Shown: in pieces, positions 56,827-64,000 of the stretch
Layout: every line of letters starts with the position of its first letter
Position numbering within the stretch: position 1 is the first letter of the stretch
DNA from: Rhodobacteraceae bacterium Alg231-30
GTDB taxonomy: Bacteria; Pseudomonadota; Alphaproteobacteria; Rhodobacterales; Rhodobacteraceae
Assembly: GCA_900143615.1 (NCBI GenBank)
Contig: FREU01000002.1
Location: 1-64,000, forward strand
Direction of reading: 5' to 3'
Length of the DNA: 64,000 bases
Translations under genes and position numbers: made by a program
The notes under the pieces: model-generated
Databases searched by the model: none
Told to the model about the DNA's origin: nothing
The model's input: the letters and a program-made list of their open reading frames with translations, nothing else

Positions 56827-58233
56827 TCACTGTGTCTCGGACTGAGGACCTTCCTCGCTCTTGCCCTTTGAGGCAAAGAACTCGCGGGTTGCCACAATCA
56901 CCACAGGGCTCAACAGCGCAACGGCGATCAGGTTCGGAATGGCCATCATCGCATTCAGCGTGTCCGCCAACAGCCAGATAAAGCCAAGATCAGCGGTCGC
57001 ACCAAAGTAGATCATCCCGATAAAGATCAGACGATACGGCAACAACGCCCGCGCACCCGCCAGATATCCCACGCATTTTTCACCATAGTAGGACCAGCCC
57101 AGAATGGTGGTGAAGGCGAAAATCGACAGACATATGGCGATGATATAACCGCCGGAAGTGCCCAGAGACATCTCAAAGGCTTTCGATGTCAGCGCAGCGC
57201 CTGAGAGCACGTCGTCAGGGTTCTGGTTAAACATCGTGATCGAAACATCCAACGCGCCCGAAGCGATAATCGCCAGACCTGTGATCGAACATACGATGAT
57301 CGTGTCAATGAATGTGCCCAACATCGCAATCAGACCCTGATTCACTGGACCTTTGGTCGCTGCAGCTGCGTGAGCAATCGGCGCCGATCCCAGACCAGCT
57401 TCGTTGGAAAACACACCACGCGCCACACCAAAGCGGATCGCCAACCATACAGCCGCACCAGCCGCGCCGCCTTTGGCCGCCCAAGGGGTAAAGGCATAGG
57501 TGAAGACGTCACGCAGCGCATCCCCAATAGCGCCAATGTTCAGCGCCAGAACCACCAGACCCGCAGCCACATAAAGCACCGCCATAAATGGCACGAGCTT
57601 ACCAGCAACCGCCCCAATGCGCGTGATGCCACCCAGAATAACAGCGCCGACCAAAATCATCAGAACAACGCCGGTGATAGACGTGTTAAAGCCAAAGTTC
57701 GCTTCCAGCACCTGCGCCACACCATTGGCCTGTACACCGTTACCGATGCCAAAGGCGGCAAACGCGCCAAAGAAAGAGAACAGCACAGCCAGCCAGGCAA
57801 ATTTCGGACCCAGACCGTTCTTGATGTAATACATCGGCCCGCCGACAAAGTTGCCAGCACCGTCACGCTCGCGGTATTTCACCGCCAGAACCGCTTCGGA
57901 ATATTTGGTGGCCATACCGACCAAGGCCGTCATCCACATCCAGAACAGCGCACCGGGTCCGCCAAGGAAAACCGCCGTGGCTACACCGGCGATGTTGCCG
58001 GTTCCAATGGTCGCAGACAAAGCCGTCATCAGCGCCTGAAACGGGCTGATCTGACCATCACCTTGGACCTCGCGACCCTTGAACATCATCTTGAAGCCCA
58101 AGCCGAGTTTGCGGATCGGCATCAGTCGCAGGCTGACTTGCATAAACAGGCCGACGCCCAGAATGAGCACCAGCATCACCGGCCCCCACACCACGCCGTT
58201 CACGGCATTTACAATCGCGTTTAGTGTCTCCAA
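56827..58233 (-). CDS. alanine/glycine:cation symporter (AGCS family)
   Basis: 468 residues, about 10-11 membrane helices. AGCS signature GTGNIAGVATAVFLGGPGAL and FSNEAGLGSAPIAHAAA. Imports alanine or glycine with sodium. TTG start at 58233 behind AGAGGAG. Monocistronic by appearance, with its own terminator. Confidence 0.93.
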   Translation of the reverse strand: METLNAIVNAVNGVVWGPVMLVLILGVGLFMQVSLRLMPIRKLGLGFKMMFKGREVQGDGQISPFQALMTALSATIGTGNIAGVATAVFLGGPGALFWMWMTALVGMATKYSEAVLAVKYRERDGAGNFVGGPMYYIKNGLGPKFAWLAVLFSFFGAFAAFGIGNGVQANGVAQVLEANFGFNTSITGVVLMILVGAVILGGITRIGAVAGKLVPFMAVLYVAAGLVVLALNIGAIGDALRDVFTYAFTPWAAKGGAAGAAVWLAIRFGVARGVFSNEAGLGSAPIAHAAAATKGPVNQGLIAMLGTFIDTIIVCSITGLAIIASGALDVSITMFNQNPDDVLSGAALTSKAFEMSLGTSGGYIIAICLSIFAFTTILGWSYYGEKCVGYLAGARALLPYRLIFIGMIYFGATADLGFIWLLADTLNAMMAIPNLIAVALLSPVVIVATREFFASKGKSEEGPQSETQ

Positions 58234-58745
58234 GGGGTTCTCCTCTTTAGCTTTCGCTTTGTATCTCTTTCACTTGCCCGGCTGCGTTCCAAATTGGGGC
58301 AGCCAAACGCGGTACGGAAAAACTACTCCGAAGCACTCGTGACACCTTTACTCAACAGATCTCATTTTCCGAGAGTCGATTAATCAAGGCATAGGGCGTT
58401 AAAAGTGCTTTTCAATGTCGCGGGCCACCTGTCGCTGAAACCGGCGGAAAAGCGCCCTAAATCAACATAAATTGTTAACGCATCGCGCCTCTGGACAGAA
58501 AGTTGCTCATTTTCTGGTCACAGAGCCACAAACCGCTCCCTTCGTGGTGTTGCGCAACGCGCGTTGCGTTAACCAGACCCACGTCAAAAACGGCACCGTC
58601 GCGATACTGATGCGATACCGACGCGTTGCAGACAGTTGTTTTGGGCAAATCCAACACATTAACCGCGATTCGTCGCAGATCGGCACTGTTCGCTTGGCAC
58701 AAGAGATCGAAGCCGCTAACACAGCCTTTCAAAGAGGTCATTGAG
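58234..58745. other. divergent promoter region, symporter and argB
   Basis: About 510 bp. A 16-bp perfect palindrome CGCAACGCGCGTTGCG (58553-58568) is present. Small open frames exist on both strands but none has a ribosome site plus recognisable motifs. No clear transcription factor site. Confidence 0.5.
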
Positions 58746-59609
58746 ATGAAGAAACAAGAGATGCACCGCGACTGGATCGCCACCGCCCGGACCTTGTCCC
58801 AAGCCCTGCCCTATTTGCAGCGCTACGCTGGTGCGATTGTCGTTGTTAAACTGGGCGGCCACGCGATGGGCAGCGACGAGGCGATGGAAGATTTCGCCCG
58901 CGACATGGTGCTGATGCGCCATGTTGGCATCAACCCCGTGGTTGTGCATGGCGGTGGTCCGATGATCAACGCGATGCTGGAAAAGCTTGAAATTAAATCA
59001 GAATTTGTCCACGGCAAACGTGTGACAGACCAAGCCACCGTCGAAGTCGTCGAGATGGTTTTGTCCGGTGTCGTCAACAAACGCATCGTTCAGGCGATCA
59101 ACCGTCAGGGCGGCAAGGCTGTGGGTCTGTCAGGCAAAGACGCCAACCTGATGACCTGCGAGCAGACCAATCCATCGCTTGGTTTTGTCGGCTCTCCATC
59201 CAAGATGGACGCCTCTATCCTGCATGAACTTTTTGCCAACGACACAATCCCCGTTGTCGCCCCCTTGGGTGCCGGCGAGAACGGCGAGACATTCAACGTC
59301 AACGGCGACACCGCCGCCGGAGCTGTCGCTGCGGCCCTCAAAGCTGATCGATTGCTCTTGTTGACTGATGTTGAAGGTGTCAAAGACGCCGACGGCGACA
59401 TCATGACCGAGCTAAAAGCCCAACAAATTCGGGACCTTACCATCGATGGCGTGATCGCCGGCGGCATGATCCCGAAGACCGAGACCGCGCTGGCCGCAAT
59501 CTCGGGCGGGGTGCGCGCTGTGGTCATTCTGGATGGCCGTGCGCCCAACGCCTGTCTGCTGGAACTGTTCACCGAACACGGAGCAGGCTCCCTCATCCGC
59601 GCGGACTGA
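58746..59609 (+). CDS. argB: acetylglutamate kinase
   Basis: 287 residues. Amino-acid kinase fold: [72 protein letters not shown]. Phosphorylates N-acetylglutamate in arginine synthesis. ATG at 58746 with AGAGG upstream; the open frame extends to 58626. Confidence 0.97.
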   Translation: MKKQEMHRDWIATARTLSQALPYLQRYAGAIVVVKLGGHAMGSDEAMEDFARDMVLMRHVGINPVVVHGGGPMINAMLEKLEIKSEFVHGKRVTDQATVEVVEMVLSGVVNKRIVQAINRQGGKAVGLSGKDANLMTCEQTNPSLGFVGSPSKMDASILHELFANDTIPVVAPLGAGENGETFNVNGDTAAGAVAAALKADRLLLLTDVEGVKDADGDIMTELKAQQIRDLTIDGVIAGGMIPKTETALAAISGGVRAVVILDGRAPNACLLELFTEHGAGSLIRAD

Positions 59610-59693
59610 TCCGCTATTTGGAAATTACCCCTCCTCTGAGCTATGCTGGCTGAATGCACTTAAGCAACACGTCCAGTTCAAGAGGAGGGATTT

Positions 59694-60389
59694 ATGGCGC
59701 TGACGTCCGAAAGTTCTCACGTTTCTATACCCTTAGTCTCTCTAGACGACGTGACCTCGGCATCCGTCGCTCAGGGGCTCATCTTGATGGGGGCGCTACA
59801 TCCACGTCGGGTTTACGACTTCGATGATCCCATCGGCACAACCGTCCTTCTCGGCACCGGACCCGGGTTTTGGGAAAAATTCATCAATTCCCCCGAGTAT
59901 CACGACACCCGAAAAGACCCAATTGACCGATGGTCCAAACGTGTCGTGACCCAAATTGCCGCTCCAATCGCGGCCACCTGTAGTTTTCCCTCCGACGGTC
60001 CGCCCTATCCACCGTTCATAGACTGGGCTTTAAAGACTGGTCGCTTTCACCTCAGCCCTATCGGCATGATGGTGCATGACACTGTTGGATTGATGGTCTC
60101 GCTGCGCGGCGCGCTTCACCTTGCCGCAGAGATCGAATTCCCCCAAGTTGCAGCACATTCCCCCTGTGACACCTGCCATGCACCCTGCGCGACCACCTGT
60201 CCTGTCGGCGCACTCGGCGAGAAGTTGCCATATGACGTAGGGGCCTGCCGTATGCGACTGGACACCAGCGCCGGAAAGGACTGTATGAGCGGCGGGTGCC
60301 TCGCCCGACGCGCCTGCCCACTGAGTGCCGGTGCCGACCGCACAGACGCTCAATCTGCCTTACATATGAAAGCGTTCCATCCCTCATGA
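59694..60389 (+). CDS. ferredoxin-like [4Fe-4S] protein
   Basis: 231 residues. The C-terminal third has Cys-rich motifs CDTCHAPCATTCPVGAL and GACRMRL...DCMSGGCLARRACPLS, enough for one or two clusters; the N-terminal 150 residues have no motif I recognise beyond a loose resemblance to QueG-type Fe-S proteins. Strong GGAGGG site. Lies between argB and sixA with an ATGA overlap to the latter, an order that I recall in Rhodobacterales. Function unknown. Confidence 0.75.
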   Translation: MALTSESSHVSIPLVSLDDVTSASVAQGLILMGALHPRRVYDFDDPIGTTVLLGTGPGFWEKFINSPEYHDTRKDPIDRWSKRVVTQIAAPIAATCSFPSDGPPYPPFIDWALKTGRFHLSPIGMMVHDTVGLMVSLRGALHLAAEIEFPQVAAHSPCDTCHAPCATTCPVGALGEKLPYDVGACRMRLDTSAGKDCMSGGCLARRACPLSAGADRTDAQSALHMKAFHPS

Positions 60390-60895
60390 GCCTCACCCTC
60401 ATCCTAATGCGCCACGCGAAATCCAGCTGGGACAATCCCCTCAATCTGGACCATGATCGCCCTCTCAACAAACGTGGCCGCAGCGCCGCCCGCGCGCTGG
60501 GACAATGGCTGGAAAACAAAGGGCTTTTGCCCGACGAAGTGCTCAGCTCGACCGCCGTGCGCACTCATGAAACATGGACCCGCCTTGGGCTGACTGCGCC
60601 GGAAGTTCGTTTTGAACGCAGCCTCTATCACGCCCCTGCAGAACGCATGATTCCCCTGTTGCACCGTGCCACCGGCAAAACCGTTCTGATGCTCGGCCAC
60701 TATCCCGGCATTGCAGACCTGGCCCACCGCCTCGCCACCGCTCCTGTGCGCCATACACGTTTTCACGACTATCCGACTTGCGCCACAACCGTACTCACGT
60801 TCTCCGATACACGTTGGGAACATGTACGCTTTAAAACCGGCACAATTTCTGAGTTTGTCACCCCAAGCGATCTGCTTGAGACGGTTGACGCATAA
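60386..60895 (+). CDS. SixA-type phosphohistidine phosphatase
   Basis: 169 residues, histidine phosphatase superfamily: catalytic LILMRHAKSSW (RHG-type His), LNKRGRSAARALG, and second His in LMLGHYPGIADL. Dephosphorylates phosphohistidine on signalling or phosphotransfer proteins. ATG overlaps the Fe-S gene stop (ATGA). Confidence 0.9.
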   Translation: MSLTLILMRHAKSSWDNPLNLDHDRPLNKRGRSAARALGQWLENKGLLPDEVLSSTAVRTHETWTRLGLTAPEVRFERSLYHAPAERMIPLLHRATGKTVLMLGHYPGIADLAHRLATAPVRHTRFHDYPTCATTVLTFSDTRWEHVRFKTGTISEFVTPSDLLETVDA

Positions 60896-60984
60896 GCCAC
60901 TCTTTTGTGAAGCGCTCCACGTTGTCTAACCCCGCCCATTAGGATAGCGTCTCCCGCTGTAAATACTGCTTTGGAGCGCCTTTA

Positions 60985-61434
60985 ATGCATCGTCGAGACC
61001 TACTGCTCGCAGGCCTAATTCTGCCTTTTTCAACTCTGCCTGCTTTTGCTCAGGATCCTGTCATTCAAGTCGTAAAGTCAGCGACTTGCGGGTGTTGCGG
61101 CGCTTGGGAAGACCACATGCGAGCAAATGGATTTTCGGTGGACAGTCAGACCGTGGACGACGACGTGCTGCACTCAATCAAGGGCCGTCTTGGCATCACC
61201 ACAGACACGGCCTCCTGCCACACGGCAATGATCGAAGGATATGTCGTCGAAGGCCATGTGCCCGCCGAAGACGTCCGCAAGCTGTTGGCAGAGCGTCCCG
61301 AGGCCTTAGGACTAAGCGTTCCGGGGATGCCGATTGGGTCACCAGGAATGGAAATGGGGGATGAGGTCGAACCTTACGACACGCTCTTAATTGCGCCGGA
61401 CCGCAGCACTACAGTCTTTGTAAGCCATTCATAA
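60985..61434 (+). CDS. DUF411 family secreted metal-binding protein
   Basis: 149 residues. Signal peptide with RRDLLLAGLILPFSTLPAFA, then the DUF411 core: SATCGCCGAWEDHMRANGF, ASCHTAMIEGYVVEGHVPAE and LSVPGMPIGSPGMEMGD. The CxCC and Met/His-rich segments fit copper binding; family members sit by copper-resistance genes. Start ATG after GGAG. Confidence 0.9.
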   Translation: MHRRDLLLAGLILPFSTLPAFAQDPVIQVVKSATCGCCGAWEDHMRANGFSVDSQTVDDDVLHSIKGRLGITTDTASCHTAMIEGYVVEGHVPAEDVRKLLAERPEALGLSVPGMPIGSPGMEMGDEVEPYDTLLIAPDRSTTVFVSHS

Positions 61435-61436
61435 CA

Positions 61437-61462
61437 AAAGGCCGGGCAATCGCCCGGCCTTT
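61437..61462. terminator. bidirectional terminator
   Basis: Eleven-base stem AAAGGCCGGGC/GCCCGGCCTTT with 4-base loop AATC between convergent DUF411 and ABC ATPase genes. Confidence 0.85.
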
Positions 61463-61483
61463 CTCGTTGATTGGGCTGGGGCG

Positions 61484-62275
61484 TTAGTGGCCCAGAATTT
61501 GGCTGAGGAACAACTTGGTCCGCTCGCTCTGAGGGTTGTTAAAGAACTCCTCAGGCTCGTTCTGTTCCACGATCTGACCGGCATCCATAAAGATCACGCG
61601 GTTGGCCACCTGACGCGCAAAACCCATCTCGTGGGTCACGCACAACATGGTCATGCCTTCTTCAGCCAGCTCGATCATAGTGTCGAGCACCTCTTTGATC
61701 ATCTCGGGATCAAGCGCTGAGGTTGGTTCGTCAAACAACATGATCCGCGGCTTCATGCACAAGCTTCGCGCAATCGCTACACGCTGCTGCTGACCACCGG
61801 ACAACTGACCGGGATATTTGTCAGCCTGCTCAGGGATTTTCACCTTTTCAAGGAAGTGCATCGCGGTTTCTTCGGCTTCTTTTCTGGGTGTCTTGCGAAC
61901 CCAAATCGGTGCCAACGTGCAGTTTTCCAGAATAGTCAGGTGCGGGAACAGGTTGAAGTGCTGAAAGCACATGCCAACCTCAGAGCGGATCTTGTCGATG
62001 TTTTTGAGGTCCGAGGTCAACTCGATCCCATCGACAACAATCTTGCCCTGCTGATGCTCTTCCAAAGCGTTCAGACACCGGATCAGCGTTGATTTACCCG
62101 AGCCCGAAGGCCCCGCAATCACGATCCGCTCCCCCTGATTAACCGTCAGGTTGATGTCGCGCAGCACATGAAAGGTGCCGTACCACTTGTTCATATTGTT
62201 GATTTCAATCGCGACCTCATCAGAGACCTGCATTTTGGAGCGATCAATTTCACGATCTGTTTTAAGTTCAGACAT
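61484..62275 (-). CDS. aapP: polar amino-acid ABC transporter ATP-binding protein (AapP/BztD-like)
   Basis: 263 residues. Walker [19 protein letters not shown], signature [15 protein letters not shown], Walker [17 protein letters not shown]-loop CVTHEM. GlnQ-type ATPase for general L-amino-acid uptake. 12 bp after the AapM-like permease. Confidence 0.93.
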   Translation of the reverse strand: MSELKTDREIDRSKMQVSDEVAIEINNMNKWYGTFHVLRDINLTVNQGERIVIAGPSGSGKSTLIRCLNALEEHQQGKIVVDGIELTSDLKNIDKIRSEVGMCFQHFNLFPHLTILENCTLAPIWVRKTPRKEAEETAMHFLEKVKIPEQADKYPGQLSGGQQQRVAIARSLCMKPRIMLFDEPTSALDPEMIKEVLDTMIELAEEGMTMLCVTHEMGFARQVANRVIFMDAGQIVEQNEPEEFFNNPQSERTKLFLSQILGH

Positions 62276-62287
62276 CTGCAGAACTCC

Positions 62288-63775
62288 TTACTTGTGGCCA
62301 GTCTGAAGCTTACGCTCCAGATACATGGAATAACGTGACATCGAGAAACAGAAGACAAAGAACAGCAAGGCGATAAAGCCATAGAGTTCCCAGACAACCC
62401 CGTTCCAGTTGGCATCCGCGCGGATCGCGTTGGACAATCCCAATGGATCCAGCAGACCAATGATCGACACCAGCGTGGTGTCTTTGAAGACGCCGATGAA
62501 TGTGCTCACAATGCCCGGGATCGAAATCTTCAGAGCCTGCGGCATGATCACCAAACGCTGTGCCTGCCAATAGTTCAGACCCAGAGAATCCGCGCCTTCG
62601 TATTGTCCTGTCGGAAGGGCTGCGAGGCCGCCCCGAACCACCTCAGCCATATAGGCCGCGGCAAACAGGGTCACCATGATCAGCACTCGAAGGATGATAT
62701 CAAAGTTCGTGCCCGGAGGCATAAAGACGTTCAGCAAAGTCGACGCCACAAACAGCAACGTGATCAACGGAACACCCCGAATGAACTCGATAAAGCCCAC
62801 GCACAACGCCTTGACGATCATCAGGTCAGACTGCCGACCCAGCGCCAGCACGATGCCCAAAGGCAACGAGCCCACAATGGCCACAACGCCGATGGTGATT
62901 GACAGCATAAAGCCACCAAACTTACGGCTTTGAACCGCTTCAATCGACAAAGGCAGGATGCTCTCGGCAATCGATGCAAAACCACCCACAAGGAACAGCC
63001 ACCAAACCGCGGCCGCGACGACGCCACCGATCAGGCCAACAAGGCCACCGATGCTTCTTGCCAGAACAGTGTAGGCGACATAGCCCAACACAAACCCGAG
63101 CGCCGCACCAATAGGCAACCAGAATGACCCGCCCCAAAGAAGCCAAGGGAAGATAAACGGAAAGGCTGCTGTGAACATCAGCGGATTAGGAAGACGCTTT
63201 GCGCCCGCCGCCAGTTGCTCTGCACGATCGGTCTTGTTTACCGACACCAGCGTATACGCCAGATAGAGCGCACCCAGACCGCTCACGATCATCAAAATCC
63301 AAGCCATGATGCCGCTAAATGCCAACGTCGCCAAGAAGACAACCAATGCCAGCAGGAACCAGTTCATACGGCGCGAGATCATGTTGAACAGCACCGGAAT
63401 CACCGCGACAAACAGCAATGCAAAGGTCAGGATCGGACGCCAGTACAGCTCTTTCGGGTAGAACCCGAACATCAGCTGAATCCAACGTTCCCGAATAACC
63501 CCCCAGCATGCGCCGGCAAAATGACCTTCCTTGCCCTGCGCATGCAGGATTTCACGACATTCGTTAAGCGACCCTGCATTCCACGTCGGTGAGAACACCC
63601 ATGGCAGGAAGAACGACAACACTGCGTAGACCGCGTAAAGCGACAACAGCGTCATGATTGAGTTTACAACACCTGAGAACAGGTTGGCACGACACCAGCC
63701 GATGATCCCCACCGCCGAAGCCGGAGGTGCCTGTTCAGGCAGCATCTCTGTGCGGACAAATCCAATATCAGACAT
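62288..63775 (-). CDS. aapM: amino-acid ABC transporter permease (AapM/BztC-like)
   Basis: 495 residues, longer than usual for AapM (about 380-430). N-terminal ~230 residues add several membrane helices (MTLLSLYAVYAVLSFFLPWV, WRPILTFALLFVAVIPVLFN); the C-terminal 230 residues are the His/Glu/Gln/Arg-type permease core with the EAA loop ALPTGQYEGADSLGLNYWQA. Forms the channel with AapQ/BztB. Confidence 0.9.
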   Translation of the reverse strand: MSDIGFVRTEMLPEQAPPASAVGIIGWCRANLFSGVVNSIMTLLSLYAVYAVLSFFLPWVFSPTWNAGSLNECREILHAQGKEGHFAGACWGVIRERWIQLMFGFYPKELYWRPILTFALLFVAVIPVLFNMISRRMNWFLLALVVFLATLAFSGIMAWILMIVSGLGALYLAYTLVSVNKTDRAEQLAAGAKRLPNPLMFTAAFPFIFPWLLWGGSFWLPIGAALGFVLGYVAYTVLARSIGGLVGLIGGVVAAAVWWLFLVGGFASIAESILPLSIEAVQSRKFGGFMLSITIGVVAIVGSLPLGIVLALGRQSDLMIVKALCVGFIEFIRGVPLITLLFVASTLLNVFMPPGTNFDIILRVLIMVTLFAAAYMAEVVRGGLAALPTGQYEGADSLGLNYWQAQRLVIMPQALKISIPGIVSTFIGVFKDTTLVSIIGLLDPLGLSNAIRADANWNGVVWELYGFIALLFFVFCFSMSRYSMYLERKLQTGHK

Positions 63776-63776
63776 A

Positions 63777-64000
63777 TCAGCGCTCCTTCAGCTTAACGGA
63801 TTCATTGTACCAGTTCATCACTGCTGAAATGCTCAGCGAAATGATCAGGTAGCAGAGCATCAACAGCAACAGCGTCTCAAGCTCACGTCCGGTTTGGTTA
63901 AGAGTAATCCCACCCAAAGTGCCGGTGATGTCCATGTAGCCCACAGCAATCGCCAGCGACGAGTTTTTCGTCAGGTTGAGATAGTTTGAAATAAGCGGAG
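63777..64000 (-). CDS. aapQ: amino-acid ABC transporter permease (AapQ/BztB-like), C-terminus
   Basis: Right-edge fragment, 73 residues plus stop, start outside the window. Reads LNLTKNSSLAIAVGYMDITG, ITLNQTGRELETLLLLMLCY and ends WYNESVKLKER, the C-terminal helices of AapQ/BztB permeases. Stop is 1 base from the AapM start. Confidence 0.9.
   Translation of the reverse strand, partial: PLISNYLNLTKNSSLAIAVGYMDITGTLGGITLNQTGRELETLLLLMLCYLIISLSISAVMNWYNESVKLKER

Noticed and set aside
58553-58568. 16-bp perfect palindrome CGCAACGCGCGTTGCG before argB
   Set aside because: A palindrome of this size is expected about once by chance in a 64-kb GC-rich window, and no second copy was found.
58472-58744. 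90-codon open frame just upstream of argB
   Set aside because: No ribosome site or recognisable motif, and it runs through the argB leader.

Overview
The window looks like a chromosomal or chromid segment of a marine Roseobacter-group alphaproteobacterium (Rhodobacterales). The case rests on gene content: a complete clade I nos cluster, three TRAP transporter genes sets or parts, an aap/bzt-type amino-acid ABC transporter, a Roseobacter-style argB/ferredoxin/sixA block, rpmH-rnpA, and moderately GC-rich codon use. No species can be named from sequence reading alone.

Layout. (1) 1-7.9 kb: a sugar module read leftward (ABC binding protein, two permeases, ATPase, sugar isomerase-like protein, Gfo/Idh oxidoreductase, GH43 xylosidase cut by the window edge), with a divergent LacI regulator and two identical LacI-type operators between them. 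(2) 7.9-16.9 kb: nitrous oxide reduction, nosRZDFYLX on the minus strand, preceded by a small Cys-rich secreted protein; genes overlap or nearly touch. (3) 17.2-22.6 kb: feoABC ferrous iron uptake on the minus strand, with a perfect FNR-type box upstream, and divergently a second full-length NosR/NirI protein that has no NosZ partner. (4) 23.2-28.0 kb: TAXI-type TRAP transporter and a convergent class III aminotransferase.

(5) 28.3-49.1 kb: two nearly identical tRNA-Arg(ACG) genes in inverted orientation, each inside a ~350-bp imperfect repeat with transposase debris, bracket a 20.6-kb segment. It holds thiC behind a TPP riboswitch and a catabolic region: FAD/Fe-S 2-hydroxyacid dehydrogenase, two GntR regulators, two fumarylacetoacetate-hydrolase-fold proteins, an ABC transporter, an Ldh-family dehydrogenase, an HbpS-like protein, a CoA transferase, an enoyl-CoA hydratase, a DctPQM TRAP transporter and a class V aminotransferase. 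Two different palindromes, each occurring twice at promoters here, suggest two local GntR regulons. The substrate is unknown.

(6) 49.1-52.7 kb: orphan histidine kinase, a disulfide-oxidoreductase-like flavoprotein and a VTT-domain membrane protein. (7) 53.0-61.4 kb: rpmH-rnpA, then a probable quinone/electrophile-stress block (two HxlR regulators, YgiN-like monooxygenase, quinone-oxidoreductase-like dehydrogenase, beta-propeller protein), an alanine/glycine:sodium symporter, argB, an Fe-S protein, SixA phosphatase and a DUF411 protein. (8) 61.5-64.0 kb: amino-acid ABC transporter genes running off the right edge.

The most interesting points are the orphan NosR paralogue beside feo, the inverted tRNA-Arg bracket, and the two self-consistent operator pairs inside the bracketed island. 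All functional calls come from motifs and family knowledge recognised by eye; no database search was run.
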